Positions 17,925 through 26,978 of a DNA stretch of 64,000 nucleotides are shown one piece after another. Made by a program: the position numbers and the translations under genes. Within the stretch, counting starts at the first letter, position 1; each line of letters opens with the position of its first letter. The notes under the pieces were generated by a model, which searched no databases, was not told the DNA's origin, and was given only the letters and a program-made list of their open reading frames with translations. Origin of the DNA: Pseudomonadota bacterium (lineage in GTDB: Bacteria > Pseudomonadota > Gammaproteobacteria > Burkholderiales > Burkholderiaceae_B); NCBI GenBank assembly GCA_023389155.1, contig JAEWEV010000032.1, positions 12,808-76,807 of the forward strand, given 5' to 3'.

Positions 17925-19268
17925 ATGAATGTCAATCTGATTTCCCTTGAAAGCTCTGCCAACTGTTCTTCGGCGGCATTACTGCGTTTTCGCCACGGAC
18001 AGTCCCTGGTTGAAGAAAAGGTCAGTACACAATCGCAGGGACATGCGGAACAGTTGCTGCCGATGATCGACCAGTTGCTGCTGCAGGCGGAACTCCAGCG
18101 CCAGGACGTGCATGGTGTGGTTTTCGGCCAGGGGCCGGGTGGCTTTACCGGGCTCAGAATCGCAGCGGGTATGGCGCAAGGGCTGGGGCTCGGACTGGAT
18201 ATTCCGGTTTTTCCCGTCTCCTCACTACTGGCCGTTGCCGAAACCGTGCGCCCCGCAACACCTTCTACGCTGATCGTCAGTGTGCTCGATGCCCGCATGC
18301 AGGAGGCTTTCCTGGCGGCCTGGCAGGAAGTCGGCGAAAGCGAGCTGGTAGCAGTACAGGCCCCAAGCCTGGTGGCCGCAGAACAGATTCCCCTCTGGGT
18401 TGAGCAGTTACGCAAGGGGCTGGCTACGCAAACCGGGGCAGCGCCGAATGGTTTTGCTGACGGCGCGGCAGTGCCCGTCGTGCTGGTCGGATCGGGCGTT
18501 CGCCAGTTCCCCGAAGTGGCAGCGATACCGGGCGTAACGCTGCATGCCGAGGCAGAGCCGAGCGCCGCTGTCATGGCCCGCATTGGACTGCGTGCATGGA
18601 AGTCCAAACGTTTTATTCCTGCCGATCAGGCTGCGCCGCTATATGTGCGTGATAAGGTGGCATTTACGACGCAGGAAAGGGAGTCGGGTCAGGGCGGAAA
18701 TCCACGCGCAGTTCCGCTAGTCGACGGTCAGGCGACAATGGACCAGACCGTGCAGAGCCCTGCCGCGCCCTCCAATCAACTTAAGGCCCGACAACAGGCC
18801 ATGCAGGTCCTGCACAGTGCGCATACCGTTCGTCTCATGACCGATGAGGACATCGATGCAGTTGTGCGTATTGAATGTGCAGTGCAGTCTCATCCCTGGA
18901 CTGCGGGAAATTTCCGCGATTCGCTGAAGGCGGGCTACGAGGGGTGGGTGGTCTGTCACGCCCAGGAGATTATTGCATTTTCACTGCAGATGATGGCACC
19001 CGATGTGTCGCATTTGCTGCTTATTGGCGTGCGTCCAGACTGGCAGGATAAGGGAGTAGGTGCGGGGCTGCTCGCCTGGGGCGAAGAGCGGGTCCGGGCT
19101 TGCGGACTGGACATGCAGGTCCTGGAAGTACGGCCCTCGAATACACGCGCTATTGCCTTTTATCAGCGTTGGGGCTATGAGCAGATCGGCGTGCGTAAGG
19201 GCTACTACCCGGCAGGCAGAGGCAAGAGCGAAGACGCCTGGGTTTTGCAAAAATCCGTGGTATCCTGA
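17925..19268 (+). CDS. tsaB: TsaB-RimI fusion protein
   Basis: Single 447-aa frame joining two normally separate proteins. Residues 1-252 are TsaB, the partner of TsaD in t6A tRNA modification. It shows the ASKHA-like start, the FGQGPGGFTGLRIAAGMAQGL segment in the family's usual place, the VLDARMQEAFLA element, and the typical end PLYVRDKVAFTT. Residues about 253-300 are a Gln/Pro/Ser-rich linker. Residues 300-447 are a GNAT acetyltransferase resembling RimI (ribosomal protein S18 N-acetyltransferase), with acetyl-CoA-binding RPDWQDKGVGAGLL (370-383) and VRPSNTRAIAFYQRWGY (402-418). ATG at 17925 follows family alignment. The UDG-like gene starts one base inside its stop codon (TGATG), implying translational coupling. 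Confidence 0.95.
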   Translation: MNVNLISLESSANCSSAALLRFRHGQSLVEEKVSTQSQGHAEQLLPMIDQLLLQAELQRQDVHGVVFGQGPGGFTGLRIAAGMAQGLGLGLDIPVFPVSSLLAVAETVRPATPSTLIVSVLDARMQEAFLAAWQEVGESELVAVQAPSLVAAEQIPLWVEQLRKGLATQTGAAPNGFADGAAVPVVLVGSGVRQFPEVAAIPGVTLHAEAEPSAAVMARIGLRAWKSKRFIPADQAAPLYVRDKVAFTTQERESGQGGNPRAVPLVDGQATMDQTVQSPAAPSNQLKARQQAMQVLHSAHTVRLMTDEDIDAVVRIECAVQSHPWTAGNFRDSLKAGYEGWVVCHAQEIIAFSLQMMAPDVSHLLLIGVRPDWQDKGVGAGLLAWGEERVRACGLDMQVLEVRPSNTRAIAFYQRWGYEQIGVRKGYYPAGRGKSEDAWVLQKSVVS

Positions 19269-20449
19269 TGCCTATGGAATCGTCCGCAACACCCCCCGCC
19301 ACCCAGCCGACCGCGCACCCGGTGAATGTATCCGTTAATCCACTGCAGTTGTTGTGGCTGCAGGAGAGCGGCATTGATCGCCTCTGGGGGCGCCCGCTGG
19401 TCGCCTCGCATGGGGATGCATCAGCTGCCGGCCCGGGGCATGCTGCAGCCTCGCACTCGGCCGTAAATGGCGTTGCAGCGGCAGGGGCCTCTGCTACCGG
19501 CCCCGCTGCCGCAGGTGTCACGGCTGTCACGCCGGAAGCGCCGTCCACTGGCGCAGCCAAAGAACCTCCTGTACCCCCCCCGGCGTCCACCACGACAGAT
19601 CCATCCCCTGCCAAACAGGCGCTGGCAAAACTGCGGCAGCAGATGGAGCGTCAGCGAGGCAAATCTGCGGGACGTACCGGTATGTCCGGCCGACTGTCAC
19701 AGGTGGAGTCAGGCGAACGCACTTCGGAAATCGTGTCAGGGCCATCTTCAGGTACCCCTTCGCCAGACCATGGAGAGCAGGCAGAGTCGGCAACGCTCAG
19801 GGAGATTTCCGCTGTTGAAGGATTGGTCTACGAGAAAGTGTCCGATGCTGAGGCCGACATAAAGCAGACACGTCAAGATGGATCGGAATGGCCGGTTCTT
19901 TCAAAAACCATTCAGCAATGTACGAAGTGCGGACTGTCTGAACATGCGCGGCAGCCGGTGCCGGGCACGGGGCCGGCCGATGCTGCCCTGATGATTATCG
20001 ATCAGGCACCGGGCGCGCAGGACGATGCAAGTGGCGAGCCACTGAGTGGGCAGGCAGGAATACTGCTGGATAATATGCTGAAAACGATCGGGCTGGCACG
20101 CCAGTCTGTTTTCATTACCGATGTAGTCAAATGCAGACCCATGGTAGGGCGTTCGCCTCAGCCGCAGGAAATCGACGCCTGCGCCGACTATCTGCAGCAG
20201 CAGATTGCGCTGGTTCAGCCCAGATGTGTACTGTTATTGGGAAATGCGGCCCAATCCGTGCTCGGAACAACCCGGCCTGTGGGTGAGTTGCGCGACGCGG
20301 CAGAGCTGCACATCAGCGTTCAGGGCCGGACTATTCCCGTAGTGGTTACCTTTCACCCCAATCATCTGATGGCCAACCAGGCGGCCAAGCCACTGGCGTG
20401 GCTCGATCTGAAACGACTCAGAAAAATACTGGAACTGGCTCAGGCCTGA
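19268..20449 (+). CDS. Divergent family-4-like uracil-DNA glycosylase
   Basis: 393-aa protein. Residues 1-205 are low-complexity (Ala/Pro/Ser/Thr/Gln-rich). Residues 205-393 form a UDG domain of the iron-sulfur family 4 type. Four cysteines fit the cluster pattern: Cys218, Cys221, Cys289 (in KCRP) and Cys305. The uracil-binding motif reads DQAPGAQDD (245-253), where family members I recall have GExPGxxED, so the usual Glu is Gln. The ...NVxKCRP segment reads TDVVKCRP, with Asp in place of Asn. The second motif HPNHL (363-367) is near normal. Catalysis may be altered or lost. It overlaps the tsaB-rimI stop by one base, an order I recall in other Burkholderiales. The likely role is base-excision repair, with reservations. 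Confidence 0.85.
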   Translation: MPMESSATPPATQPTAHPVNVSVNPLQLLWLQESGIDRLWGRPLVASHGDASAAGPGHAAASHSAVNGVAAAGASATGPAAAGVTAVTPEAPSTGAAKEPPVPPPASTTTDPSPAKQALAKLRQQMERQRGKSAGRTGMSGRLSQVESGERTSEIVSGPSSGTPSPDHGEQAESATLREISAVEGLVYEKVSDAEADIKQTRQDGSEWPVLSKTIQQCTKCGLSEHARQPVPGTGPADAALMIIDQAPGAQDDASGEPLSGQAGILLDNMLKTIGLARQSVFITDVVKCRPMVGRSPQPQEIDACADYLQQQIALVQPRCVLLLGNAAQSVLGTTRPVGELRDAAELHISVQGRTIPVVVTFHPNHLMANQAAKPLAWLDLKRLRKILELAQA

Positions 20450-20575
20450 CGCACCTGCACCGTTTGGGTGGATTCGTTGCCTGGCTGGCAGGGCGCCGTG
20501 AAGTGGTCAGCGCAACTGATATTAGCGCCTCGGCGCTGCGCAGATCGGGCGAAGTCAGTAGGTGACGTTCGTTTC

Positions 20576-21889
20576 TCAGTGACCGGCTTGTGCCCGGCCA
20601 TGTCCTTCTTCTCCGATTTCTGCGAATGTCGCCGGATATCGTCGCTGGTTACGATAACTCCACAGGATGACCAGCCCCATGAGCAGGGCAACAATCACAC
20701 CGAAAATAATAATGATGGTGTTAATGTGCAGGTCCATTTCAAGCATGAACCAGTACATGGCAACCATGAACAGGATATTGAGCTGCTCGTTGAAATTCTG
20801 GACCGCAATGGAGTGTCCGGCCGAAAGCAGGACGTGGCCACGATGCTGAAGCAGGGCGTTAAGCGGCACGACAAAGAAGCCCGAAAGGCCACCTACAAGG
20901 ATTAGCGTGAAATAGACAGCCCAGGTTTCCTTGACGATCGTCATGAGCATAACCGAGAAGCCCATGACTACACCGATAGGCAGCACTTGCAGGGCGCGTG
21001 TCAGCGGCACGCGGCCAGCCAGTACCGAACCGATAATCGTCCCGATAGCAGCGACGCCCATCAGGTTAGCCGACTGCGCAATGCTCAGATTCAGGTGGTC
21101 GCGACCCCATTGCAGCACGATCAATTGCAGTGTTGCGCCCGCACCCCAGAACAGCGTTGTGACCGCAAGGGAAATCTGGCCCACTTTATCTTGCCAGAGA
21201 ATCCGGACATAGCTGCTGAATACACTCAGCAGCTTGACGGGATTCGATTCCTGTTTCGGATAGACGAAATGCGTATTCGGGATGAGCAGGTTACACAGCG
21301 CCGCGAGTATATAAATACCGCCGATGACCACGATGGCAGATTCTGCGGGTGTTTTTGCCAGCATCGACATGCCGGGAAGGGCCAGCAGGTAGTCTGACAG
21401 CGGTGGTTCTATCAGTTTGCCGCCCAGCACGACCCCGAAAATGATCGACAGCACGGTCAGCCCTTCGATCCAGCTGTTGCCCTTGACCAGGTCTCTGGGG
21501 GGAAGCAACTCTGTGACGATGCCGTATTTGGCAGGCGAATATGCAGCCGCGCCTATGCCCACCAGGGCATAGGAAAAACAGACAATATAAGCGTGCAGGC
21601 TTTTGTCGGCCGGAGCCAGCATGGCAAAACCGAACATCAGCATACAGCCGGAGATTTTGATGGCGTTCGTGACAAACATGACCCGACCCTTGGGGAACGA
21701 GTCGGCGATGGCACCCACAAATGCCGCCAGAATGACATAGGCAAATGCGAAGAACCACTTCATGGCGGGGGTCATCCAGTCGGGTCCGGACAGTTCGGCA
21801 ATAAGGGCTATGGCAGCGATAAAAAGCGCATTGTCGGCCAGAGACGAAAGTGCCTGTGCCAACATGACAAGAAAGAAACCTTTTTTCAA
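20576..21889 (-). CDS. lplT: Lysophospholipid transporter LplT-like MFS protein
   Basis: Major-facilitator-type inner-membrane protein with about 12 hydrophobic helices. The N-terminal FFLVMLAQALSSLADNAL element matches LplT, which flips lysophospholipids inward for re-acylation. YSPAKYGIVTELLP and the NSWIEGLT segment are also characteristic. No acyltransferase (aas) gene is adjacent. There is no ATG near the start. TTG at 21889 has GGGA six bases upstream and gives 437 aa matching the family; TTG at 21958 would add 23 residues. It is convergent with the UDG-like gene and divergent from smc. Confidence 0.88.
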   Translation of the reverse strand: MKKGFFLVMLAQALSSLADNALFIAAIALIAELSGPDWMTPAMKWFFAFAYVILAAFVGAIADSFPKGRVMFVTNAIKISGCMLMFGFAMLAPADKSLHAYIVCFSYALVGIGAAAYSPAKYGIVTELLPPRDLVKGNSWIEGLTVLSIIFGVVLGGKLIEPPLSDYLLALPGMSMLAKTPAESAIVVIGGIYILAALCNLLIPNTHFVYPKQESNPVKLLSVFSSYVRILWQDKVGQISLAVTTLFWGAGATLQLIVLQWGRDHLNLSIAQSANLMGVAAIGTIIGSVLAGRVPLTRALQVLPIGVVMGFSVMLMTIVKETWAVYFTLILVGGLSGFFVVPLNALLQHRGHVLLSAGHSIAVQNFNEQLNILFMVAMYWFMLEMDLHINTIIIIFGVIVALLMGLVILWSYRNQRRYPATFAEIGEEGHGRAQAGH

Positions 21890-22318
21890 ACTGTATCCCG
21901 TTTTAACTTGTTGTCGCTTACCCGTGTCTCGTGAAAGCTCCCCACTCGGGCAGAGCAAAAGATAATGGCGCCACCCTTAAAATTCACACAGGAAAACCAG
22001 GCCGCAGGCCGCCGAAATCCATCGTGCTCAAACGCAACATAATATCAGGTTCAGTGGTGTTTCGTTACTGAATAGTTGCAAATAACGATGATTTCTGAAT
22101 GCCACTGTATCGTCTGAATAAGACGTGTTCATGTAACCGACTCGGTTCACCGGGAAGACAAGCGCGCCGCATCAGGCAAATATTGTCCGTATAACTTTTG
22201 TTTACCTTCACGGCCGAAAGGCTGGGTTATCATACAGGGTTGGAGCCTCGCTGCCGGATCGGGAACTCGCCGGTTCACCGCGAAGGCATTGTTTTTTTCA
22301 CTTTGTATTGTTCCACAC
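21890..22318. other. Divergent intergenic region lplT / smc
   Basis: About 430 bp, AT-richer than its flanks, with no supported gene. The promoters of both genes must lie here, but I could not find a -35/-10 pair with acceptable spacing. No repeats or hairpins stand out. Confidence 0.5.
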
Positions 22319-25300
22319 GTGCGCCTTACCCAACTCAAACTAGCCGGATTCAAGTCCTTTGTTGATCCTACAGTAATACCGGTGCCAAGCCAGATGGTTG
22401 GCGTGGTGGGCCCTAACGGCTGTGGAAAATCAAACATCATCGATGCCGTACGATGGGTGTTGGGCGAAACCCGCGCGTCTGAGTTACGTGGCGAGTCCAT
22501 GCAGGATGTGATCTTCAATGGATCCGGCAACCGCAAGCCGGCAGCCCGCGCATCGGTCGAGCTGGTCTTTGACAACAGCGAAGGTCGCGCAGTAGGGCAG
22601 TGGAGTACATACGGTGAGATCGCCGTCAGACGCGTGCTCACGCGAGACGGTACCAGCAGCTATTACGTCAACAATCAACAGGTGCGGCGTAAGGACATTC
22701 ACGACATCTTCCTGGGAACGGGTCTTGGCGCCAGAGGGTATGCCATCATCGGTCAGGGTATGATCAATCGCCTGATCGAGGCAAAACCTGAAGAATTACG
22801 GGTATATCTCGAAGAAGCCGCCGGCGTCTCCCGTTATAAGGAACGTCGCCGAGAGACCGAGAGCCGTCTGAGCGACACCCGGGAAAACCTGACTCGCGTC
22901 GAAGACATCATGCGCGAGCTTGAGTCCCAGCTGACCCGTCTGGAAGCCCAGGCTGAAGTCGCTCGCAAATATCGCGATCTGCAGCATGACGGAGAAAAGA
23001 AACAGCATGTTCTTTGGCTGATCCGGGAAGAAAATGCCCGCGCCGACCAGCAGAAAAAAGCCGAGGAAATCGAAAAGGCGCAAACCGAACTTGAGGCCTC
23101 ACTGGCCGAGCTGCGCGCCTCTGAAAGCGAGGTCGAAAAGCGGCGCCAGGCCCATTATCAGGCCAGCGATGCCGTCCATGCTGCCCAGGCTGCCATGTAC
23201 GAGGCCAATACCACGGTCAGTCGTCTGGAGACCGAAATTCGCCATGTAGTAGACGCGCGTAACCGTTTGCAGGCGCGCAAGGCAACGCTCAATACGCAGA
23301 TGCAGGAGTGGCAGGAACAGCTCACCCATTGCACAGAACAGATAGCCGAACTCGAAGAGGAACTGGCTGCCGCCGCCGAGCGCGCAGCCATGGTCCAGGA
23401 CGAACTGGAATCCCGTCAGGCCGAGATGCCTGAGATGGATGAAAAAGTTCGCAGCGCTTCAGGAGGACGCGAAACGCTCAGAACTGAACTGGTACGGGTG
23501 GAGCAGAAGCTGGCACTTACCGCCCAGGCGCAGCGCGATGCTGATCGCCAGCTGCAGCAGCTTGAACAACGTAAAGAGCGTCTGGAAAGGGAACTGAGTG
23601 AAATTCAGAGTCCGGACGCCGGGCGGCTGGAGCAGCTGACCGGAGACCGCAACGCCGCTGAGGCGCAGCTGGAAGAAGTGCAGGCAACCTTGCAGGACGT
23701 GGAAGAGCGTTTGCCGCAGCTTGATGAAGCCCGGCGCGAGGCTCAGGCCGCGTCGCAGAAGGAAACCCAGGATGTCGCCCGGCTGGAAGCCCGCCTGAAT
23801 GCTCTCAGTGCGCTGCAGGAAGATGTTCAGAAAAAGGGCGCGCTTGAACCCTGGCTGCAAAAACACGATCTGGGCAGTTTCGGTCGCCTCTGGCAGCAGA
23901 TTCATATCGAGCCCGGCTGGGAAGCAGCGCTTGAGTCTGCATTGCGTGAACGCCTTACGGCCCTGCCGCTGCGCGATCTGGATATGGCCCGTGCCTTTAC
24001 CGATGACCCGCCACCGTCCCGCCTGGCGTTTTACCAGAAGCCAACCGCTGAGGCCTTGCCTGCGCCGCTGGCCGGCCGCACGCCGCTGCTTTCGCTGATC
24101 CGCTGCAACGATCCCGATCTGAAAAGCCTTCTCGGGCGGTGGCTTCAGGGTGTCTATACTGCAAGCTCACTGACAGAAGCACTGGGTCAGCGCGCGAGTC
24201 TGCCTGCGGGCGTACAGCTGGTGGTGCGCGAAGGGCACATGACAGACGCCCATGGTATCTGTTTCTATGCTGCCGATTCCGAACAGTCAGGTATGCTGGC
24301 CCGCCAGCAGGAAATTGAAAATCTCAGGCGCGAAATCAAGGCGCGTCAGCTTATTGCCGATCAGGCAGTGACACAACTGGCACGCAGCGAAGCTGCCTGG
24401 ACATCGCTGTCCCAATCCATGACGCCCGCGCGGCAACGTCTGTCAGAACTGACACGGCGTGCCCATGATCTGCAGATGGAGCATTCGCGACTGCATGCGC
24501 AGATTCAGCAAAGCGACGAACGTCATGCCCGCATCAACGAAGACCTGGCGGATATACGCGTGCAGCAGGAAGAGCTGCTGGCTCAGAAGGAAGAGTCGGA
24601 AGCCGGTTTCGAGGCGCTGGATAACGAACTGGCCACCTTGCAGGAAAACTATGCGGAAGCCGAAATGGCCGGTGAGGCCCTGGCAGAAACCGCCGAGGCG
24701 GCCCGCCAGCATATTCGGGAACTGGAACGTAATGTACAGGAAGCGGCCTTTACTCAGCGCGGCCTGACCTCGCGAATTGCCGACCTGACGCGCAATCGTG
24801 ATCTGGCCGACAATCAGATCAATCAGGCTCGCAATGAACTGGAAAACCTGGAAGCTGAGCTTTTTGATTTCGACGAGTCAGCGACGCAGGCTGGGCTGCA
24901 GGATGCGCTGGAAGCCCGTGCCATTCGTGAAGAGGCACTGGCGGCAGCCCGTCTTGAGCTGGACAACCTGGCTGCCACCTTGCGTGGCGCCGACGAAACG
25001 CGCATGCGTACCGAGCAGTCGCTTGAACCGCGTCGGGCCCGTATTACGCAACTGCAACTGGATGAACAGGCTGCGAGACTGGCTGTTGAGCAATTTTCAG
25101 AGCAGCTGGACCAGAACGAAGTGGATCGTGCTGCGCTTAAAATGGAAATGAACGATTTGCCGGAAGACTGGTCAAAAGTCACCTGGCTGCATGCAGAGGT
25201 CCAGAAAATTTCCCGCCAGATCGAAGCGCTGGGCTCGGTCAATCTGGCTGCGCTAGACGAATTGAATGAATCCCGCGAACGCAAGGGGTTCCTTGATTCC

Positions 25301-25846
25301 CAGCATGCCGATCTTTCTGAAGCCATCAATACGCTGGAAGATGCCATCCGGAAAATCGACAGGGAAACGCGAGAGCTACTGCAGGAAACGTTCAATCAGG
25401 TGAATGGGCATTTTGGTGATCTGTTCCCCAAACTTTTCGGCGGTGGCGAGGCACGTCTGTCCATGACCGGTGAAGAAATTCTGGACGCGGGCGTGCAGGT
25501 GATGGCGCAGCCTCCCGGCAAACGCAACAGTACGATCCATCTGCTGTCGGGCGGCGAGAAAGCGCTTACGGCCACCGCGCTGGTGTTCGCACTGTTCAAA
25601 CTGAACCCTGCGCCATTCTGCTTGCTTGATGAGGTGGATGCACCGCTGGACGATGCCAATACTGAACGGTACGCCAACCTGGTTGGAAGCATGAGTGATC
25701 AGACGCAGTTTTTATTTATTTCTCATAATAAAATAGCCATGCAGATGGCGAAGCAGTTAATCGGTGTTACGATGCAGGAACAAGGGGTTTCCCGTATTGT
25801 TGCAGTAGATATTGAATCTGCCGTACAGCTTGTTGGCGAAGCGTAA
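22319..25846 (+). CDS. smc: Chromosome segregation protein SMC
   Basis: Structural maintenance of chromosomes ATPase, 1175 aa, the condensin-like DNA organiser. The N-terminal head has Walker A VGPNGCGKSN (near residue 32), long coiled coils span about 170-500 and 660-1010, a hinge lies between (about 510-650), and the C-terminal head has the signature LLSGGEKALTATALVFAL and Walker B PFCLLDEVDAPLDDAN. The GTG at 22319 begins the family N-terminus RLTQLKLAGFKSFVDPT; the longer TTG frame is unlikely. It heads the smc-zipA-ligA operon (20 bp to zipA). Confidence 0.97.
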   Translation: MRLTQLKLAGFKSFVDPTVIPVPSQMVGVVGPNGCGKSNIIDAVRWVLGETRASELRGESMQDVIFNGSGNRKPAARASVELVFDNSEGRAVGQWSTYGEIAVRRVLTRDGTSSYYVNNQQVRRKDIHDIFLGTGLGARGYAIIGQGMINRLIEAKPEELRVYLEEAAGVSRYKERRRETESRLSDTRENLTRVEDIMRELESQLTRLEAQAEVARKYRDLQHDGEKKQHVLWLIREENARADQQKKAEEIEKAQTELEASLAELRASESEVEKRRQAHYQASDAVHAAQAAMYEANTTVSRLETEIRHVVDARNRLQARKATLNTQMQEWQEQLTHCTEQIAELEEELAAAAERAAMVQDELESRQAEMPEMDEKVRSASGGRETLRTELVRVEQKLALTAQAQRDADRQLQQLEQRKERLERELSEIQSPDAGRLEQLTGDRNAAEAQLEEVQATLQDVEERLPQLDEARREAQAASQKETQDVARLEARLNALSALQEDVQKKGALEPWLQKHDLGSFGRLWQQIHIEPGWEAALESALRERLTALPLRDLDMARAFTDDPPPSRLAFYQKPTAEALPAPLAGRTPLLSLIRCNDPDLKSLLGRWLQGVYTASSLTEALGQRASLPAGVQLVVREGHMTDAHGICFYAADSEQSGMLARQQEIENLRREIKARQLIADQAVTQLARSEAAWTSLSQSMTPARQRLSELTRRAHDLQMEHSRLHAQIQQSDERHARINEDLADIRVQQEELLAQKEESEAGFEALDNELATLQENYAEAEMAGEALAETAEAARQHIRELERNVQEAAFTQRGLTSRIADLTRNRDLADNQINQARNELENLEAELFDFDESATQAGLQDALEARAIREEALAAARLELDNLAATLRGADETRMRTEQSLEPRRARITQLQLDEQAARLAVEQFSEQLDQNEVDRAALKMEMNDLPEDWSKVTWLHAEVQKISRQIEALGSVNLAALDELNESRERKGFLDSQHADLSEAINTLEDAIRKIDRETRELLQETFNQVNGHFGDLFPKLFGGGEARLSMTGEEILDAGVQVMAQPPGKRNSTIHLLSGGEKALTATALVFALFKLNPAPFCLLDEVDAPLDDANTERYANLVGSMSDQTQFLFISHNKIAMQMAKQLIGVTMQEQGVSRIVAVDIESAVQLVGEA

Positions 25847-25866
25847 ACAAAAGGGTCAAACACACA

Positions 25867-26967
25867 ATGAGTAATTTGCAACTGGCTTTAATTGCTATCG
25901 GAATCGTGCTGATTCTGCTGGTACTCCTGTTCAACTGGTGGCAGGACCAGCGGGTGCGTAGGCAAATGCATGATCAGTTCAGCATGGGAGATGAGCACGA
26001 GAACGACGTTCTGCTCAAGGACCGCAAGCCTGTTGCGCCTGTTCATAAGACACCCATAGACAGACAGGATCCGGTTTTTACCACGGATCCTGATGCCTCT
26101 GTTGCCGATGGCCCTAAGGTTGCCGCCGCGTCGGTTCCTTCGCATGACCCGGAAGATTTGCACGATGAAGAAGCGGTTGACGAAATGACCGAGGGCGTAA
26201 TCGAACTGCATTTTGCCACTCCTGTCAGTGGCGCTGATCTGCATCGTTATACCCGCAATGCCGTGTATGCAGGCACCAAACCCCTGCGCTATTTTGCAGA
26301 AAGCGACGAGGGTATCCACCGAGCACAACTGCTTCCTGACGAAAATTACGTATCCCTGCAAATGGCCGTACAACTGGCCAACCGTGCCGGTGCGCTCGGA
26401 GAAATCGAGTGGTCGCAGGCCTGGGCCAAGGCCGACGAGATCGCGCATGAATTTGATGCCAGCGTTGAAAGCCCCGATGTCCCGGCTTTGCTGCGCCGTG
26501 CCGAAAAACTGGATGAGGTTTGCGCCAATCTGGATACGCAGGTGGGTCTGACAGTGCAACTGGCACAGCCACATCCTGTTCGCAGCGTCATCGATGTTGC
26601 CCGCGCCAAAGGGTTCACTGAATACCGCAATGGCCTTGCCTGGATGAATCATGATGGCCTGCCTCGTTTTGTTTTGCTGTTGGCCGGAGAGCATGCCGAT
26701 GATCCCGCCAATGCCGGTGTTAGCCGCGTGGATCTCCTGCTTGATGTTCCCTGCAGCCCGCCTGACGATACGCCCTTTGCCCGCATGATGGCCGTGGCAC
26801 GCGACCTGGCTCTGTCCCTGGACGGTCAGCTGGTCGATGACTCCGGCAGGCCCGTCATGGAAGGCTCTGAACACGCCATTGATGAACAGATTCGTGGCAT
26901 CTACGAAGAACTGGAGCAGCAAGGCCTGCAGGCCGGCTCGCCACGCGCCTTACGGGTTTTTTCCTGA
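25867..26967 (+). CDS. zipA: Cell division protein ZipA-like
   Basis: 366-aa inner-membrane division protein that tethers FtsZ. Residues 5-24 form the N-terminal membrane anchor, a basic then acidic disordered linker spans about 28-110, and the C-terminal ZipA domain (about 230-345) contains GLTVQLAQPHP and a long amphipathic core. The order smc-zipA-ligA is typical of Burkholderiales, which supports the call despite weak similarity to E. coli ZipA. ATG start 20 bp after smc; ligA begins 11 bp after it. Confidence 0.9.
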   Translation: MSNLQLALIAIGIVLILLVLLFNWWQDQRVRRQMHDQFSMGDEHENDVLLKDRKPVAPVHKTPIDRQDPVFTTDPDASVADGPKVAAASVPSHDPEDLHDEEAVDEMTEGVIELHFATPVSGADLHRYTRNAVYAGTKPLRYFAESDEGIHRAQLLPDENYVSLQMAVQLANRAGALGEIEWSQAWAKADEIAHEFDASVESPDVPALLRRAEKLDEVCANLDTQVGLTVQLAQPHPVRSVIDVARAKGFTEYRNGLAWMNHDGLPRFVLLLAGEHADDPANAGVSRVDLLLDVPCSPPDDTPFARMMAVARDLALSLDGQLVDDSGRPVMEGSEHAIDEQIRGIYEELEQQGLQAGSPRALRVFS

Positions 26968-26978
26968 GGTAGTGGGCC

